Positions 16,159 to 25,931 are shown, counted from the first letter of the stretch. The stretch: DNA of 42,371 bases from Opitutales bacterium (GCA_007134215.1 SLLG01000065.1:1-42371); one strand, 5' to 3'. The notes: a model not told the origin generated them from the letters alone. A program made the numbers and translations.

Positions 16159-16986
16159 TCAAAACACCCTGTCCGCCGGAAACGCGAAATAAACGAATCC
16201 CGCGAGCAGCACCAGATAGATGGAGAACCAAAAGAGGCGGCGCTGCTTGAGGAATCCGATGAGCCAGATGATGCTCACCCACGACGCCGCAAACGAAACC
16301 AAAAAACTCACAATCAGGCCGGAAACCCCAAGGGCGAGCAGCTCCCCGCTCGTGACGTCGCGCAGAGCGAGGACCGACGATCCCACAAGGACAGGAATCG
16401 CCAGCAGAAAGGAAAACCGCACCGCCGTGTCGCGGTTCAGTCCGACGGCCAAACCCCCGATCAGCGTCGCGCCGGAACGGGAGATTCCCGGCAGCACCGC
16501 CACCGTCTGCGCAAGGCCGACAAGCACCGCGTCCAGACCCGTCACCTGGCCGACCTCGCGTCCGCCGACACGTTGAATCCGCTCCACCAGCAACAACGCC
16601 ACCGCCGTGCAGAAAAGCGCGCCGGCCACGACCGGCGGCGACTTCAAGGAATCACCCATCATCTTCATCAGGAGCAGACCAAGCCCCCCCGTGATCACCG
16701 TCGCAATGCCGAGGTAGATCGCATACCGCCCCGCCACCGCGTCCTCCGGCCCGCCGCGCCGCAGCACCCAGCGGAAGAAACCCTCCACCACCCACAGGAG
16801 ATCCCGGCGGAAGTAAAGGATGACCGCGAGCAGTGAAGCCATGTGCAGGTAGACCTCGAATCCGAGACCCGGCGTCGAAATCCCGAGAATATACCCCGTG
16901 ATGACAATGTGCGCCGTGCTCGAAATCGGGAGAAACTCCGTCAATCCCTGCACCAACCCGAATAGAACCGCTTCAAAAAAAGTCAT
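16159..16986 (-). CDS. uppP: undecaprenyl-diphosphatase UppP (BacA)
   Basis: Integral membrane phosphatase, 275 aa, that recycles the lipid carrier by converting undecaprenyl diphosphate to the monophosphate for peptidoglycan and O-antigen synthesis; overexpression gives bacitracin resistance. Both family signatures are intact: GLVQGLTEFLPISSTAH (10-26, with Glu17) and PGISRSGAT (166-174, with Arg170). About eight hydrophobic helices are visible. The ATG at 16986 matches the family start (TFFEAVLFG); an upstream in-frame start would add seven atypical residues. It is convergent with fba, and the two are separated by the fba terminator. Confidence 0.96.
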   Translation of the reverse strand: MTFFEAVLFGLVQGLTEFLPISSTAHIVITGYILGISTPGLGFEVYLHMASLLAVILYFRRDLLWVVEGFFRWVLRRGGPEDAVAGRYAIYLGIATVITGGLGLLLMKMMGDSLKSPPVVAGALFCTAVALLLVERIQRVGGREVGQVTGLDAVLVGLAQTVAVLPGISRSGATLIGGLAVGLNRDTAVRFSFLLAIPVLVGSSVLALRDVTSGELLALGVSGLIVSFLVSFAASWVSIIWLIGFLKQRRLFWFSIYLVLLAGFVYFAFPADRVF

Positions 16987-17424
16987 GGCTGCGCAGCGAA
17001 ACGCCACCCCGTCCCGCAGGCAATCCCAACTTCGGGCACTTTCGCCAATGGCTTCCTCCCGCCAGCCTCACGCGGCACGCGGAATGGCAAACCCCCGGCT
17101 TCATTCCGTGAAATTCATACAATAAATCCAAAGTTGCTCATTCCCCAATCAAGCGACCCATTTGCGCCAATTTTCTAATGCCCGCCATGTGTAATATGGA
17201 GTAATAGATGCCGGATTTTCCGTAAATTTCAGATATTTCTCTCTTGGTAGATCATATGTCGATCTATTGCTGGTTTAGAATGCCGGACATTGAATTTGAC
17301 GGGGGAATCGGGGAAGGGGGTGATTCAGGGGTGCGATGCGGGTGACGATGACTTGACTTGCGGGGGTCCATACCCATTTTCAGCGCGTTCAATTCGGCGG
17401 GCAGCCGTCCGCCGACGCACCGGC
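16987..17424. other. non-coding gap between divergent uppP and ileS
   Basis: The part 17100-17300 is markedly AT-rich compared with the rest of the window and probably holds both promoters; a TAATAT at 17192-17197 is a possible -10 box, without a good -35. An inverted repeat TAGATC/GATCTA (17248-17253, 17261-17266) is a candidate operator. I looked for a T-box leader ahead of ileS and found neither its antiterminator bulge nor a terminator. Confidence 0.45.
17248..17266. promoter_or_regulatory. short inverted repeat in the ileS upstream region
   Basis: TAGATC and GATCTA flank a 7-base spacer (ATATGTC). The symmetry and the AT-rich setting would suit a dimeric regulator, but a 6-base arm is weak evidence. 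Confidence 0.25.
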
Positions 17425-20217
17425 ATGGCACAGGATTTCAAGGATACACTCAATTTACCGCGCACGGACTTCCCGATGCGCGGCAACCTCCCGCAGAGCG
17501 AACCCGTCCGGGCACGCGGCTGGGACGAGGCCGGTCTTTACGCGAGGATCGTCGATTCCCGCCGGGAGCAGCCGCCGTATATTCTGCACGACGGCCCGCC
17601 GTATGCGAACGGCGACATCCACATGGGGCACACGCTCAACAAGGTGCTCAAGGACACCGTGGTGCGCTACAAGACGATGCGGGGGCACTACGCACCGTAT
17701 GTGCCGGGCTGGGACTGCCACGGACTGCCGATCGAGCAACAGGTGTTGAAGAAGGCGGGCGACAAGATCCACGACATGGAGCCCGGCGCGCTGCGGCGGC
17801 TGTGCCATGCGTATGCGCACGAGTGGATCGGGAAGCAGCGGGAGCAGTTCAAGCGGCTCGGGATTCTCGGCGACTGGGAGCGGCCCTACGTGACGACCGA
17901 CCGTTCCTACGAGGTGGGCATTTTGAAAGTGCTGGAGGCGCTGGTCGAGAAGGGGCTGGTGCGCAAGGGATTCAAGACAGTGCACTGGGATCCGGTCTTC
18001 CGCACCGCGCTGGCGGAGGCGGAGATCGAGTACCATGAACATGAATCGCCCTCGATCTATGTGGCGTTGCCCGCTGTCGAACCGGAGCGGCACAAGGCGC
18101 TGAAGGGCCTCAAGAACCCGGCTTTCGTGATCTGGACGACGACCCCGTGGACCATGCCGGCGAACCTCGGCATTTGCCTGCACCCGGACTTCGAGTATGT
18201 CGCCCTCACCGCACCGGACGGAGGCCACTATATCGTGGCGGCGGGGCTGAAGGAAGCGTTTGAGAAGGACTGCGGTTTCGAGGCGCTGCCGGTGGCAGCG
18301 AAGTTCGGGGGCCGGGAGCTGGAGCGGGCGGAGGCGGAGCATCCGTTTTTCGGGGAGAAGCGCAGCCTCGTCATGCTCGGGGAGCACGTGACGCTCGCGC
18401 AGGGCACGGGCTGCGTGCACACCGCGCCCGGGCACGGTACGGATGACTTCAACATCGGCCGGCAATACGGCCTGCCGGTCTTCTGCCCGGTGGACCACCG
18501 CGGGCGCTACACCGGCGAATTTCCGGAGATGGAGGGCGAGTTCGTCTTCGACGCGAATCCGAAGATCGTCGAAGCGCTTCACCGCAAGGGCCTCCTTGTC
18601 GGCCACCGCAAGGTCCGGCACGAGTATCCCTACAGCTGGCGCAGCAAGCATCCGATCATCTTCCGCGCCACGGAGCAATGGTTCATGGAGCTGGCCGAGG
18701 GGGGCGTGCGCGACCGGGCGATCGACGCCATCGACAACACGGTGGAGTGGATCCCCCGCTGGGGCTACGAGCGCATCCGCTCCATGGTGGAACGACGCCC
18801 GGAGTGGTGCCTCAGCCGCCAGCGCCACTGGGGCGTGCCCATTCCCGCCGTGCGCTCGAAGGCGACGGGCAAGGCCCTCCTCGACGCCCGCGTCGTCGCA
18901 CGTTTCATCGAGCGGGTGGCGGAGCGCGGCACGGACGCATGGTATGACGAGCCCATCTCCGCGTTCGTGCCGGAGAACCTCGCCGACCCCGGCTCGGATG
19001 CCCGCGGGCCTGACGCCTTCGAAAAAGAATTCGACATCCTCGACGTGTGGTTCGACTCCGGGTCGAGCCATGTAGCCGTGCTGGAGCAGGACGAGCGGCT
19101 GCGTTCGCCCGCCGACCTCTATCTGGAAGGGAGCGACCAGCACCGGGGCTGGTTCCAGAGTTCGCTTCTGCTGGGCATCGGGGCGCGCGGCCATGCGCCG
19201 TACAAGACCGTCCTCACACACGGGTTCGTCCTCGATGGCGAAGGCAAGGCGATGTCGAAGTCGATGGGCAACGTCATTTCCCCGCTCGACCTGATCAAAG
19301 GATTCGGGGCCGACGTGCTGCGGCTCTGGGTTGCGAGCACGGACTACCGCAACGACGTCGGGATTTCCGAAGAGATCATGGCGACGACGCGCGACGCCTA
19401 CCGCACGGTGCGCAACTCGCTGCGCTTCCAGCTGGGCAACCTCTACGATTTCACGCCGTCACGGGACGCCGTGACGCCGGAGCGGCTCAACCCGCTCGAC
19501 AAATGGGCGCTGGCACAGCTCGCCGGCCTTGTCGAAGAGGTGACGGCGGCCTACGAAGCCTACGAGTTCCACCGCGTGCACCAGGCGCTGAACCGCTACT
19601 TCACGGTGACGCTCTCGGCGCGCTACCACGACTTTCTCAAAGACCGGCTTTACACCATGCGGGCCGACAGCGAGGACCGCCGGTCGGCACAAACCGTCCT
19701 GCACCACCACGCCCGCGTTCTCATCCGGCTCCTCGCCCCCGTCCTCGTCTTCACGGCGGACGAAGCCTACGGGTTTCTCCCCGGCGAGGACCGCACGGCG
19801 GGCAGCGTACACGAGACGGACTGGCCGGAGGTGCCGGACGCATGGCGGCAGATGGAAGAATCCGCCGAAGTCCATTCACTTTTCGATTTGCGAGACCGCG
19901 TGAACGAGCGCCTTGAAGCCCTCCGCGCGGAGAAGGCCATCGGCAAATCCATCGAAGCCGCCGTCGAGATAACCGCCTCGCCCGAGGATCCTGTTTTCAA
20001 GCGCCTGCGTTCCCTCGAAGCGGTCCTGCCCGAGCTGTTTATCGTCTCGCAGGTGACTTTGAACGAATCGCCCGCGGCATCGTCTCTCCACATCCAAGCG
20101 CGTCAAGCGGACGGTGTCCGCTGCCCGCGTTGCTGGCGGCGCGTGCCCGCGCTGGTGACCTCCCCTCTCGGGGACGTCTGCCCGCGGTGCGCCGAGGCCG
20201 TGGAAGCCGCCGCCTGA
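17425..20217 (+). CDS. ileS: isoleucyl-tRNA synthetase
   Basis: Class I aminoacyl-tRNA synthetase of 930 aa, bacterial (IleS1) type, charging tRNA-Ile. The HIGH motif is HMGH (66-69) in DGPPYANGDIHMGHTLNK and the KMSKS motif is AMSKS (609-613). The CP1 editing domain lies between, with WTTTPWTMPANL and the GTGCVHTAPGHG block. The C-terminus carries the zinc-binding pair CPRCW and CPRC. The ATG at 17425 is chosen since the family starts with a short FKDTLNLPRTDFPMR sequence; the frame is open further upstream but without similarity. It heads a probable ileS - DksA-like - lspA operon, an arrangement that links translation and lipoprotein maturation genes in many bacteria. Confidence 0.97.
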   Translation: MAQDFKDTLNLPRTDFPMRGNLPQSEPVRARGWDEAGLYARIVDSRREQPPYILHDGPPYANGDIHMGHTLNKVLKDTVVRYKTMRGHYAPYVPGWDCHGLPIEQQVLKKAGDKIHDMEPGALRRLCHAYAHEWIGKQREQFKRLGILGDWERPYVTTDRSYEVGILKVLEALVEKGLVRKGFKTVHWDPVFRTALAEAEIEYHEHESPSIYVALPAVEPERHKALKGLKNPAFVIWTTTPWTMPANLGICLHPDFEYVALTAPDGGHYIVAAGLKEAFEKDCGFEALPVAAKFGGRELERAEAEHPFFGEKRSLVMLGEHVTLAQGTGCVHTAPGHGTDDFNIGRQYGLPVFCPVDHRGRYTGEFPEMEGEFVFDANPKIVEALHRKGLLVGHRKVRHEYPYSWRSKHPIIFRATEQWFMELAEGGVRDRAIDAIDNTVEWIPRWGYERIRSMVERRPEWCLSRQRHWGVPIPAVRSKATGKALLDARVVARFIERVAERGTDAWYDEPISAFVPENLADPGSDARGPDAFEKEFDILDVWFDSGSSHVAVLEQDERLRSPADLYLEGSDQHRGWFQSSLLLGIGARGHAPYKTVLTHGFVLDGEGKAMSKSMGNVISPLDLIKGFGADVLRLWVASTDYRNDVGISEEIMATTRDAYRTVRNSLRFQLGNLYDFTPSRDAVTPERLNPLDKWALAQLAGLVEEVTAAYEAYEFHRVHQALNRYFTVTLSARYHDFLKDRLYTMRADSEDRRSAQTVLHHHARVLIRLLAPVLVFTADEAYGFLPGEDRTAGSVHETDWPEVPDAWRQMEESAEVHSLFDLRDRVNERLEALRAEKAIGKSIEAAVEITASPEDPVFKRLRSLEAVLPELFIVSQVTLNESPAASSLHIQARQADGVRCPRCWRRVPALVTSPLGDVCPRCAEAVEAAA

Positions 20218-20281
20218 CAGCACCGTATCCCGCCCCCTGACCGACACATCCCGGAACCCTCAACACCTTCCCGTAAACTTT

Positions 20282-21259
20282 ATGTCCGCGAAAAAGTCCG
20301 CCGCCAAAAAAAGCAGCAAGAATCCGAAAAAAGCCGCCGCCAAGAAGACCGCCGCGAAAAAAGCGACGGCAAGTAAGCGCGTGAAGAAGGAGGCAGCCTC
20401 CAGGACGGCAAAAAAAGCCGCCGCGAAAGAGGCGGCGCCGTCCGCGGCCGACGCCCCTTCAAAGAAGAGTGCAAACGGCAACTCCAGCGGTGAAAAGCGC
20501 GTGCGCCGCGCCGCCGCCCTCCACCGCGACAAGCGCCACACGCCGCCGATTTTCAAACTACCCTCCCGCCGCCAGGCTCCCATCGTCTTCACCCTTGAGG
20601 ACGTGCGCGACCACCTTGCCAAACGGAAGAAAGATGAGGAAGCCACCGTCGCCGAAAAAAAAGCGGAGGAGGCCAAAAAGACAGCCGCGCCGGCAAACAC
20701 GGGCGGCGCCGCACCGGTGGACGGCACCCCCAAAAGCGGCAAACGCGCGGCGGCCTCGCTTGACGACATCCTCGGCTTCGGCTTCGGGGGCGGGGGTGCG
20801 GCGCGCGGGGGCGAAGTGCCGAACAAATGGAAACGCTTCCACGGGCTCCTTGTCGAACTGCGCGACTCCGTGAAAAGCGGACTCATGCAGCATTCCAACG
20901 ACACCCTGAAGCGTTCGCAGAAGGAAGACGCGGGCGACATCTCGACCTCCGCCGACGCCGGCACGGACAACTTCGACCGTGACTTCGCCCTCAGCCTGCT
21001 CTCTTCCGAGCAAGAAGCGCTCAAGGAAATCGAAGCCGCCATCCGCCGCATCCACGACGGCACGTACGGCGTCTGTGAGATCACGGGAGAGCCCATCGCG
21101 GAGGAGCGCCTCGAAGCCGTGCCCTTCACCCGCTTCTCTCTGGAAGGCCAGCGCCAGCACGAAGCGACGAAGCGACGCAAATCCAACCGCGGGGGCGCCG
21201 TTTTCGCCGAGAGCACCGCCGATATCTCGTTCGGCGGCGACGATGATGGCGACAACTGA
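20282..21259 (+). CDS. DksA/TraR-like protein with histone-like Lys/Ala tail and eroded zinc finger
   Basis: 325 aa in two parts. Residues 1-70 are a Lys/Ala-rich tail of AAK-type repeats resembling histone H1 or bacterial nucleoid proteins; a linker rich in charged residues and Gly follows. Residues 180-300 form a DksA-like coiled coil and finger. The finger reads GTYGVCEITGEPI and LEAVPFTRFSLEGQ. Only Cys265 of the usual four zinc cysteines remains; the others are replaced by Thr268, Ser286 and Gly289. Cys-poor DksA paralogues such as Pseudomonas DksA2 still act on RNA polymerase without zinc, so it may remain functional. It sits between ileS and lspA; its end overlaps the lspA start. A role combining DNA and RNA-polymerase binding is inference. 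Confidence 0.8.
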   Translation: MSAKKSAAKKSSKNPKKAAAKKTAAKKATASKRVKKEAASRTAKKAAAKEAAPSAADAPSKKSANGNSSGEKRVRRAAALHRDKRHTPPIFKLPSRRQAPIVFTLEDVRDHLAKRKKDEEATVAEKKAEEAKKTAAPANTGGAAPVDGTPKSGKRAAASLDDILGFGFGGGGAARGGEVPNKWKRFHGLLVELRDSVKSGLMQHSNDTLKRSQKEDAGDISTSADAGTDNFDRDFALSLLSSEQEALKEIEAAIRRIHDGTYGVCEITGEPIAEERLEAVPFTRFSLEGQRQHEATKRRKSNRGGAVFAESTADISFGGDDDGDN

Positions 21260-21797
21260 GAAAATCCGGGCCGTCTTTCGTCGATATCCCGTTTTCATCT
21301 GGCTCACGACGGGCGTCTTCGCGCTCGACCAGGCCACCAAGCTCTGGATCGTCCATCTCTCCGGCCTGCGCCCGCACGCCTACCCGCCTTTCGGCGGGTT
21401 CGAGATCATCCCCGGCTTCTTCTCCATTGTTCACACGACCAACCCCGGCGCGGCGTGGGGCATCCTCGAGGGCCACTCCTGGTTTCTCGTCTCGGTGGCC
21501 GTCCTCGCCCTCGTCGGCATCCTCCTCTTCCGCAGAGAAATCGAGCTGGAGCGCCGAAGCATGCAATGGGCCTTCGGGCTCATGAGCGGCGGCATCCTCG
21601 GCAACGCCCTCGACCGCCTCGCCTACGGGCACGTCGTCGACTTCATCGACGTGCACCTGCAGTTCTACCGCTGGCCCACCTTCAACGTGGCCGACAGCGG
21701 GATCGTCGTCGGCTGCGCGCTCTTTGTGTGGCTCAGCTTCCGCCCGCCGCGGCAGCCGAGCGCGCGTGAAGGCGAACGTGCGGCGCGGGAGCGGTAA
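21243..21797 (+). CDS. lspA: lipoprotein signal peptidase II
   Basis: Inner-membrane aspartyl protease of 184 aa that removes signal peptides from diacylated prolipoproteins. Four hydrophobic segments are visible. The catalytic aspartates are Asp124 in GGILGNALDRL and Asp151 in FNVADSGI, with LDQATK (28-33) and NPGAAWGIL (67-75) as further conserved blocks. The start is one of two adjacent ATGs (21243 or 21246), inside the end of the DksA-like gene, indicating translational coupling. The C-terminal tail is short and Arg-rich. Confidence 0.95.
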   Translation: MMATTEKIRAVFRRYPVFIWLTTGVFALDQATKLWIVHLSGLRPHAYPPFGGFEIIPGFFSIVHTTNPGAAWGILEGHSWFLVSVAVLALVGILLFRREIELERRSMQWAFGLMSGGILGNALDRLAYGHVVDFIDVHLQFYRWPTFNVADSGIVVGCALFVWLSFRPPRQPSAREGERAARER

Positions 21798-21800
21798 AAA

Positions 21801-21841
21801 GAGCGGGCACCCGCCGCTCACCGCCCGATTCGCCGGGTGAG
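21801..21841. terminator. candidate convergent terminator hairpins (lspA / glyS)
   Basis: Two overlapping hairpins occupy the 64-base gap between convergent genes: GAGCGG/CCGCTC (21801-21819) and CTCACC/GGTGAG (21817-21841). Their arms overlap, so only one can form at a time. An A-run at 21796-21800 would give U residues after the first hairpin when read from glyS. There is no T-run for lspA. A terminator for the glyS side is plausible. Confidence 0.4.
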
Positions 21842-21861
21842 AGCGCCGGAGTTCGCCTGGC

Positions 21862-23415
21862 TTAACCGAGCCGCCCGGCAAGCCACGCCTCGACGCCGTC
21901 GAGGGGGACGCGGACCTGTTCGGTTGTGTCGCGGTCGCGGATCGTCACGGCATTGTCTTTTTCGATGGTGTCGAAGTCCACGGTGATGCCGAAGGGCGTG
22001 CCGATCTCGTCCTGGCGGCGGTAGCGGCGCCCGATCGCACCGGCCACGTCCCAGTCGACACTCCAGCGGCGGCGGAGCTGCTCGTATAGGGCGCGCGCCT
22101 TCTCCACCAGCTCCGGCTTGTTCTTGAGGAGCGGGAAGACGGCGGCCTTGTAGGGCGCGAGGCGCGGGTGGAGCGAGAGGACGACGCGCTTTTCGGGCTG
22201 CCCTTTTTCGTTGGGCACCTCGTCCTCGCGGTAGGCGGCGGTAAGCACCGCGAGGAAAAGCCGGTCGACGCCGAGGGCGGGCTCGACGACATGGGGAACG
22301 TAGCGGAAGGGCTCCTTGCCCGCTTGCTTGCGCGTCTCGTCGAAGAACTCCATCGACTTGCCGCTGTGCTTCTGGTGCTGCGTGAGGTCGAAATCACCCC
22401 GGCAGGCGATGCCCCAAAGCTCCTGCACCCCGAAGGGAAACGCGAACATGATATCGGTCGTGCCCTTTGAGTAATGGGAGAGCTTTTCCTGCGGATGCAC
22501 GTCCTCGCTCAGCATTTCACCGGGGATGCCGATGCTTTTGAGCCAGTCCATGCACCAGTCGATCCAGTAGCGGTACGCCCGCGGCCACGTTTCTTCGTCC
22601 GGATCGATGAAGTACTCCATCTCCATCTGCTCGAACTCACGCGAGCGGAAGACAAAGTTGCGCGGCGTGATCTCGTTGCGGAACGCCTTGCCGATCTGGG
22701 CGATGCCGAAAGGAATCTTCACCCGCCCGGTATCGACAACGTTCTTGTAGTTCTGGAAAATCCCCTGCGCGGTTTCGGGCCGGAGGTAGGCCGTGGCGGC
22801 GGCATCGGCGAGCGGGCCCACCTTTGTTTCGAACATGAGGTTGAACTGCCGCGGGGCCGTGAGCGAACCGGGCTTGCCCGTGGCGGGGCTCGGGATGAGG
22901 GCGTATTCCTCCGGATTCGCCTCGGTGTAGTCGCGCAGAACGAGCGGCGCCAGCTCACCCTGCCTGGCGAGCTTGCGCTTGAGGTCGGCGGCCTTTTCGG
23001 CGGCCTCCGCCTCCATGCCGCCCTTTTCCTCCACGGACACGTAGCCGATGGTCTCGCCGTCCACCACGACGGGCGCGAAAAAGAGCTGGTCGGCGCGATA
23101 GCGTTTTTTCGATGCCTTGCAGTCCACCATGGGGTCGGCGAAGCCGTCCACGTGGCCGGAAGCCTTCCAGATCGACGGGTGCATGATAATGCTCGAGTCG
23201 AGGCCCACAATATCGTCGCGCCGGTGCACCATGTCATCCCACCACGCCGCCTTGAGGTTGCGCTTCAGCTCCGCTCCGAGCGGGCCGAAGTCGAAGAATC
23301 CGGCGTAGCCGCCGTAGATCTCACTCGACTGGAAGACAAATCCCCGCCGCTTGCACAGCGTCACAAGTGTCTCCATCGACACCGCCGCGCCCGCTCCTGC
23401 GTTTTCTTTCGACAT
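21862..23415 (-). CDS. glyS: glycyl-tRNA synthetase (homodimeric type)
   Basis: Class II aminoacyl-tRNA synthetase of 517 aa, the single-chain homodimeric form found in archaea, eukaryotes and some bacteria, not the alpha2-beta2 type. Landmarks: [18 protein letters not shown] near the start, [10 protein letters not shown] (211-220), the motif 2 block [18 protein letters not shown] (244-261), and motif 3 in EPALGVDR. The C-terminal anticodon-binding domain runs from about 410. The insertion rich in Glu/Ala/Lys (about 130-165) is usual for this form. The ATG at 23415 is followed by a short low-complexity lead. The gene is divergent from a DksA/TraR gene and convergent with lspA. Confidence 0.96.
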   Translation of the reverse strand: MSKENAGAGAAVSMETLVTLCKRRGFVFQSSEIYGGYAGFFDFGPLGAELKRNLKAAWWDDMVHRRDDIVGLDSSIIMHPSIWKASGHVDGFADPMVDCKASKKRYRADQLFFAPVVVDGETIGYVSVEEKGGMEAEAAEKAADLKRKLARQGELAPLVLRDYTEANPEEYALIPSPATGKPGSLTAPRQFNLMFETKVGPLADAAATAYLRPETAQGIFQNYKNVVDTGRVKIPFGIAQIGKAFRNEITPRNFVFRSREFEQMEMEYFIDPDEETWPRAYRYWIDWCMDWLKSIGIPGEMLSEDVHPQEKLSHYSKGTTDIMFAFPFGVQELWGIACRGDFDLTQHQKHSGKSMEFFDETRKQAGKEPFRYVPHVVEPALGVDRLFLAVLTAAYREDEVPNEKGQPEKRVVLSLHPRLAPYKAAVFPLLKNKPELVEKARALYEQLRRRWSVDWDVAGAIGRRYRRQDEIGTPFGITVDFDTIEKDNAVTIRDRDTTEQVRVPLDGVEAWLAGRLG

Positions 23416-23523
23416 AAGCCGCCCACCTTGGGAAGCCGCCGCGCGGCGGTCAAGCGCCGGACACCGGGGAAAAACGCCCCTTTGCCCTCGCCACGGCGGG
23501 AGCCGGACGGTTTCCTTTCCGTC

Positions 23524-23865
23524 ATGGACCGAAAAGAACAGGAATCCTTCATTCCGGTGATCCGGGACCGGCTCGCGGAAATCCGGCGCGAACTCGAGTC
23601 CGGCTCGGAGGACCGGGCGGCGGTTTCGCCGGACAAATCCATCGGACGCCTCTCACGGCTGGATTCCATGCAGATGCAACAGATGGCCCTCGCGGGCAAG
23701 CGGCGGCTGGAGCAGGAAGCGCGCGACCTCGGAGACGCCCTCCGGCGCATCGAGGCGGGACGCTACGGCCGCTGCCAGCTCTGCGGAAAAGACATCTCGC
23801 GCGAACGCCTCGAGTACCAGCCCGCCGCGACCTGTTGCGTGCCGTGTATCCAGGTTGCTCGCTGA
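23524..23865 (+). CDS. DksA/TraR-family zinc-finger protein
   Basis: 113-residue member of the DksA/TraR C4 family, which binds the RNA-polymerase secondary channel and modulates initiation with ppGpp. A helical coiled coil (about 5-75) leads to the finger: CQLC (84-87) and CVPC (105-108), so all four zinc ligands are present, in contrast to the relative encoded 2.3 kb upstream. The tip residues of the coiled coil are not those of E. coli DksA (no clear DxxDxA), so regulation may differ. The ATG at 23524 lacks an obvious ribosome binding site. The gene stands alone between divergent glyS and the ABC transporter genes. Confidence 0.85.
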   Translation: MDRKEQESFIPVIRDRLAEIRRELESGSEDRAAVSPDKSIGRLSRLDSMQMQQMALAGKRRLEQEARDLGDALRRIEAGRYGRCQLCGKDISRERLEYQPAATCCVPCIQVAR

Positions 23866-24044
23866 CCAGTGCCGTCGCCCGCGCGGCTTCGACGCATAGC
23901 ACGGGCGGCCGGAGCGCCTCTTTGCGCGGGAACCGGTTTGCGTTCACGCGGGAGGGGGCTACGGTGGAATATTCTCCGGAGGGAACCGCACGGTGCTAAG
24001 CACCGCCCGCGCCCGGACGGCCCCGGATTGACCGACCACAAACG

Positions 24045-25040
24045 ATGCATACGCCTCTTTTGCGCATTGAGCGCCTGACCAAAACCTACGGCGACCTGAC
24101 CGCCGTCGACGACGTCGATCTCTCGGTCGAGGCCGGCGAGATTTTCGCCCTTCTCGGCCCGAACGGTGCCGGGAAGACGACGCTCATCAGTTGCGTGTGC
24201 GGGATGGTGCAGCGTTTCGCCGGGCGGGTGCGGGTGGCGGGCTTCGACGTGCGCGCCGACTATCCGGTCACCCGCCGCCTCGTCGGCGTGGTGCCCCAGG
24301 AGCTGAATTTCGACGGATTTTTCAAGGCCCGCAAAGTACTCGCCTACCAGGCGGGTTTCTTCGGCAAGCGCCGGGCCAAGGCGCGGGCGCGACGCCTCCT
24401 CGAGGACTTCCGGCTCGCGGAGAAGGCCGACGCTAACACCCGCTGGCTCTCCGGCGGCATGAAGCGGCGGCTGATGGTCTGCAAGGCGCTCATCCACGAG
24501 CCGGTCCTGCTCTTCCTCGATGAGCCGACCGCCGGCGTGGATGTGGAACTGCGCGACGAACTTTGGGCCTACGTGCGCCGCCTGCGCGACGAGGGGACGA
24601 CCGTTTTTCTAACCACCCACTACCTGGAGGAAGCCGAAAACCTGGCCGACCGCATCGCCATCCTGCGGGAAGGGAAACTCGTCCTCCTCGAGACCAACGC
24701 CGGGCTGAAGGCGCGCTTCGGGCAACGCTGGCTGGAGATTCGCTTCCAGGACGCGGTGGGCGACGATGCCGTGGCCCGCCTCGGGGCGGCCACCGTGCAG
24801 CGCCTCGACGACCGCACCTTGCGCTTCAGCTACCGCGAAGACGGCGCGACGCGGACACAGGCGAAACAGCCGGCCATCGAACCGCTGTTGGAGGGAATCC
24901 GCCGCGAAGGCCTCCGGGTCGCCGCCATCGACGGCGGGGCCAGCTCACTGGAGGACATCTTCCGCCAGGTCATGCGCGGCGGGAGGGGCTCGACACCCGT
25001 ACCCTTCCCCGCAGGTCGTCCGTCCACCGCCGATAACTGA
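24045..25040 (+). CDS. ABC transporter ATP-binding protein (ABC-2 exporter type)
   Basis: Nucleotide-binding subunit of 331 aa. Walker A is GPNGAGKT (38-45), Q-loop Gln85, signature LSGGMKRRL (135-143), Walker B LLFLDE (155-160) and the switch His192. After residue 230 there is a C-terminal domain typical of ABC-2 exporters such as YadG/NodI/DrrA. It pairs with the permease gene starting 3 bases downstream. The Lys/Arg-rich signature end (MKRRL) is the YadG/NodI style. Substrate unknown; E. coli YadGH-type systems are poorly characterised. About 180 bases of non-coding DNA precede it. Confidence 0.95.
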   Translation: MHTPLLRIERLTKTYGDLTAVDDVDLSVEAGEIFALLGPNGAGKTTLISCVCGMVQRFAGRVRVAGFDVRADYPVTRRLVGVVPQELNFDGFFKARKVLAYQAGFFGKRRAKARARRLLEDFRLAEKADANTRWLSGGMKRRLMVCKALIHEPVLLFLDEPTAGVDVELRDELWAYVRRLRDEGTTVFLTTHYLEEAENLADRIAILREGKLVLLETNAGLKARFGQRWLEIRFQDAVGDDAVARLGAATVQRLDDRTLRFSYREDGATRTQAKQPAIEPLLEGIRREGLRVAAIDGGASSLEDIFRQVMRGGRGSTPVPFPAGRPSTADN

Positions 25041-25043
25041 GCC

Positions 25044-25931
25044 ATGGATCCCTCGCCCGAAGACAACGCACCGGAGCAGCCCGCCCACCCCGCGCCCTTT
25101 CTCACCGACGCCGTGCGCGCTTCCGCACGGCAACGCGTCGAAGCCAAGGTGGCGGAGGCGACGCAGGCGACCAACGTGCTCGGCACCTTCACGCTCTTCG
25201 TGAAGGAAATGGAGCGGTTCCTCACCTTCGCCCTGCAGAGCCTCATCAGCCCGGCCCTCACGACCATGCTTTGGTTTCTCGTGTTCGGCTACAGCCTCGG
25301 CGGGCAACTCTCGGAAATGGGCGGGATTCCGTATGTCGATTTCCTCGTTCCGGGGCTTGTCATGATGGCGGTCCTCACCAACGCGTTTATCAACAGCTCA
25401 TTCTCCTTCTTTATCACCAAGGTCCACGGCACGGTGGCGGACCTTCTCGTCACGCCGCTCACCCCCAATCAGATCATCCTCGCCTACACGGCGGCCTCGG
25501 TCGTGCGGGCGGTCGCCATCGGTTCCATCATCTGGGGCGTGGCCGCGCTCATGGGCGCGTCGACGATGCACCACGCGGGCTGGACCCTCGGCTTTCTTCT
25601 CCTCACAAGCGCGGGATTCGGTATTCTCGGGCTGCTCATCGGCATCCTCGCGCGGGATTTCGACCACGTGAATTTCATCCCGGCGTTTCTGCTGCTGCCG
25701 CTCACTTTCCTCGGCGGCGTCTTCTACTCGGTCACGCTCCTGCCCGCGCCGTGGGACACCGTCTCGCTCTTCAACCCCATTCTCTACATGATCAACGGCC
25801 TGCGCTACGGGATGACCGGGGTGAGTGACGTCTCCGTCGGCCTCGGACTCGCCATCTCGGCGGGGACCGTCGCGGCGGGATGGGCCGCGACATGGTGGCT
25901 CCTCGCCTCGGGGAAAAAGCTGCGCGAGTAG
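25044..25931 (+). CDS. ABC-2 type permease
   Basis: Membrane subunit of 295 aa, with a cytoplasmic N-terminal segment (1-50) and six hydrophobic helices in the ABC-2 arrangement. Conserved parts include the loop KVHGTVADLLVTPLTPNQI and the stretch LPLTFLGGVFYSVTLLP before NPILYMINGLRYG, which is the ABC-2 signature region and very close to YadH. It starts 3 bases after the ATPase gene and forms with it one exporter. The N-terminal extension before the first helix is longer than in YadH and rich in Pro/Ala. Confidence 0.93.
   Translation: MDPSPEDNAPEQPAHPAPFLTDAVRASARQRVEAKVAEATQATNVLGTFTLFVKEMERFLTFALQSLISPALTTMLWFLVFGYSLGGQLSEMGGIPYVDFLVPGLVMMAVLTNAFINSSFSFFITKVHGTVADLLVTPLTPNQIILAYTAASVVRAVAIGSIIWGVAALMGASTMHHAGWTLGFLLLTSAGFGILGLLIGILARDFDHVNFIPAFLLLPLTFLGGVFYSVTLLPAPWDTVSLFNPILYMINGLRYGMTGVSDVSVGLGLAISAGTVAAGWAATWWLLASGKKLRE

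Noticed and set aside
17290-17424. Extended IleS N-terminus
   Set aside because: The 45 extra residues do not match the family; the ATG at 17425 opens the conserved region.
16987-17424. T-box leader ahead of ileS
   Set aside because: No specifier-loop, antiterminator TGGNACC-type bulge or terminator hairpin is visible.
17455-19221. 588-codon open frame opposite ileS
   Set aside because: Shadow of the GC-rich ileS sequence with Arg/His/Val-rich, featureless translation.
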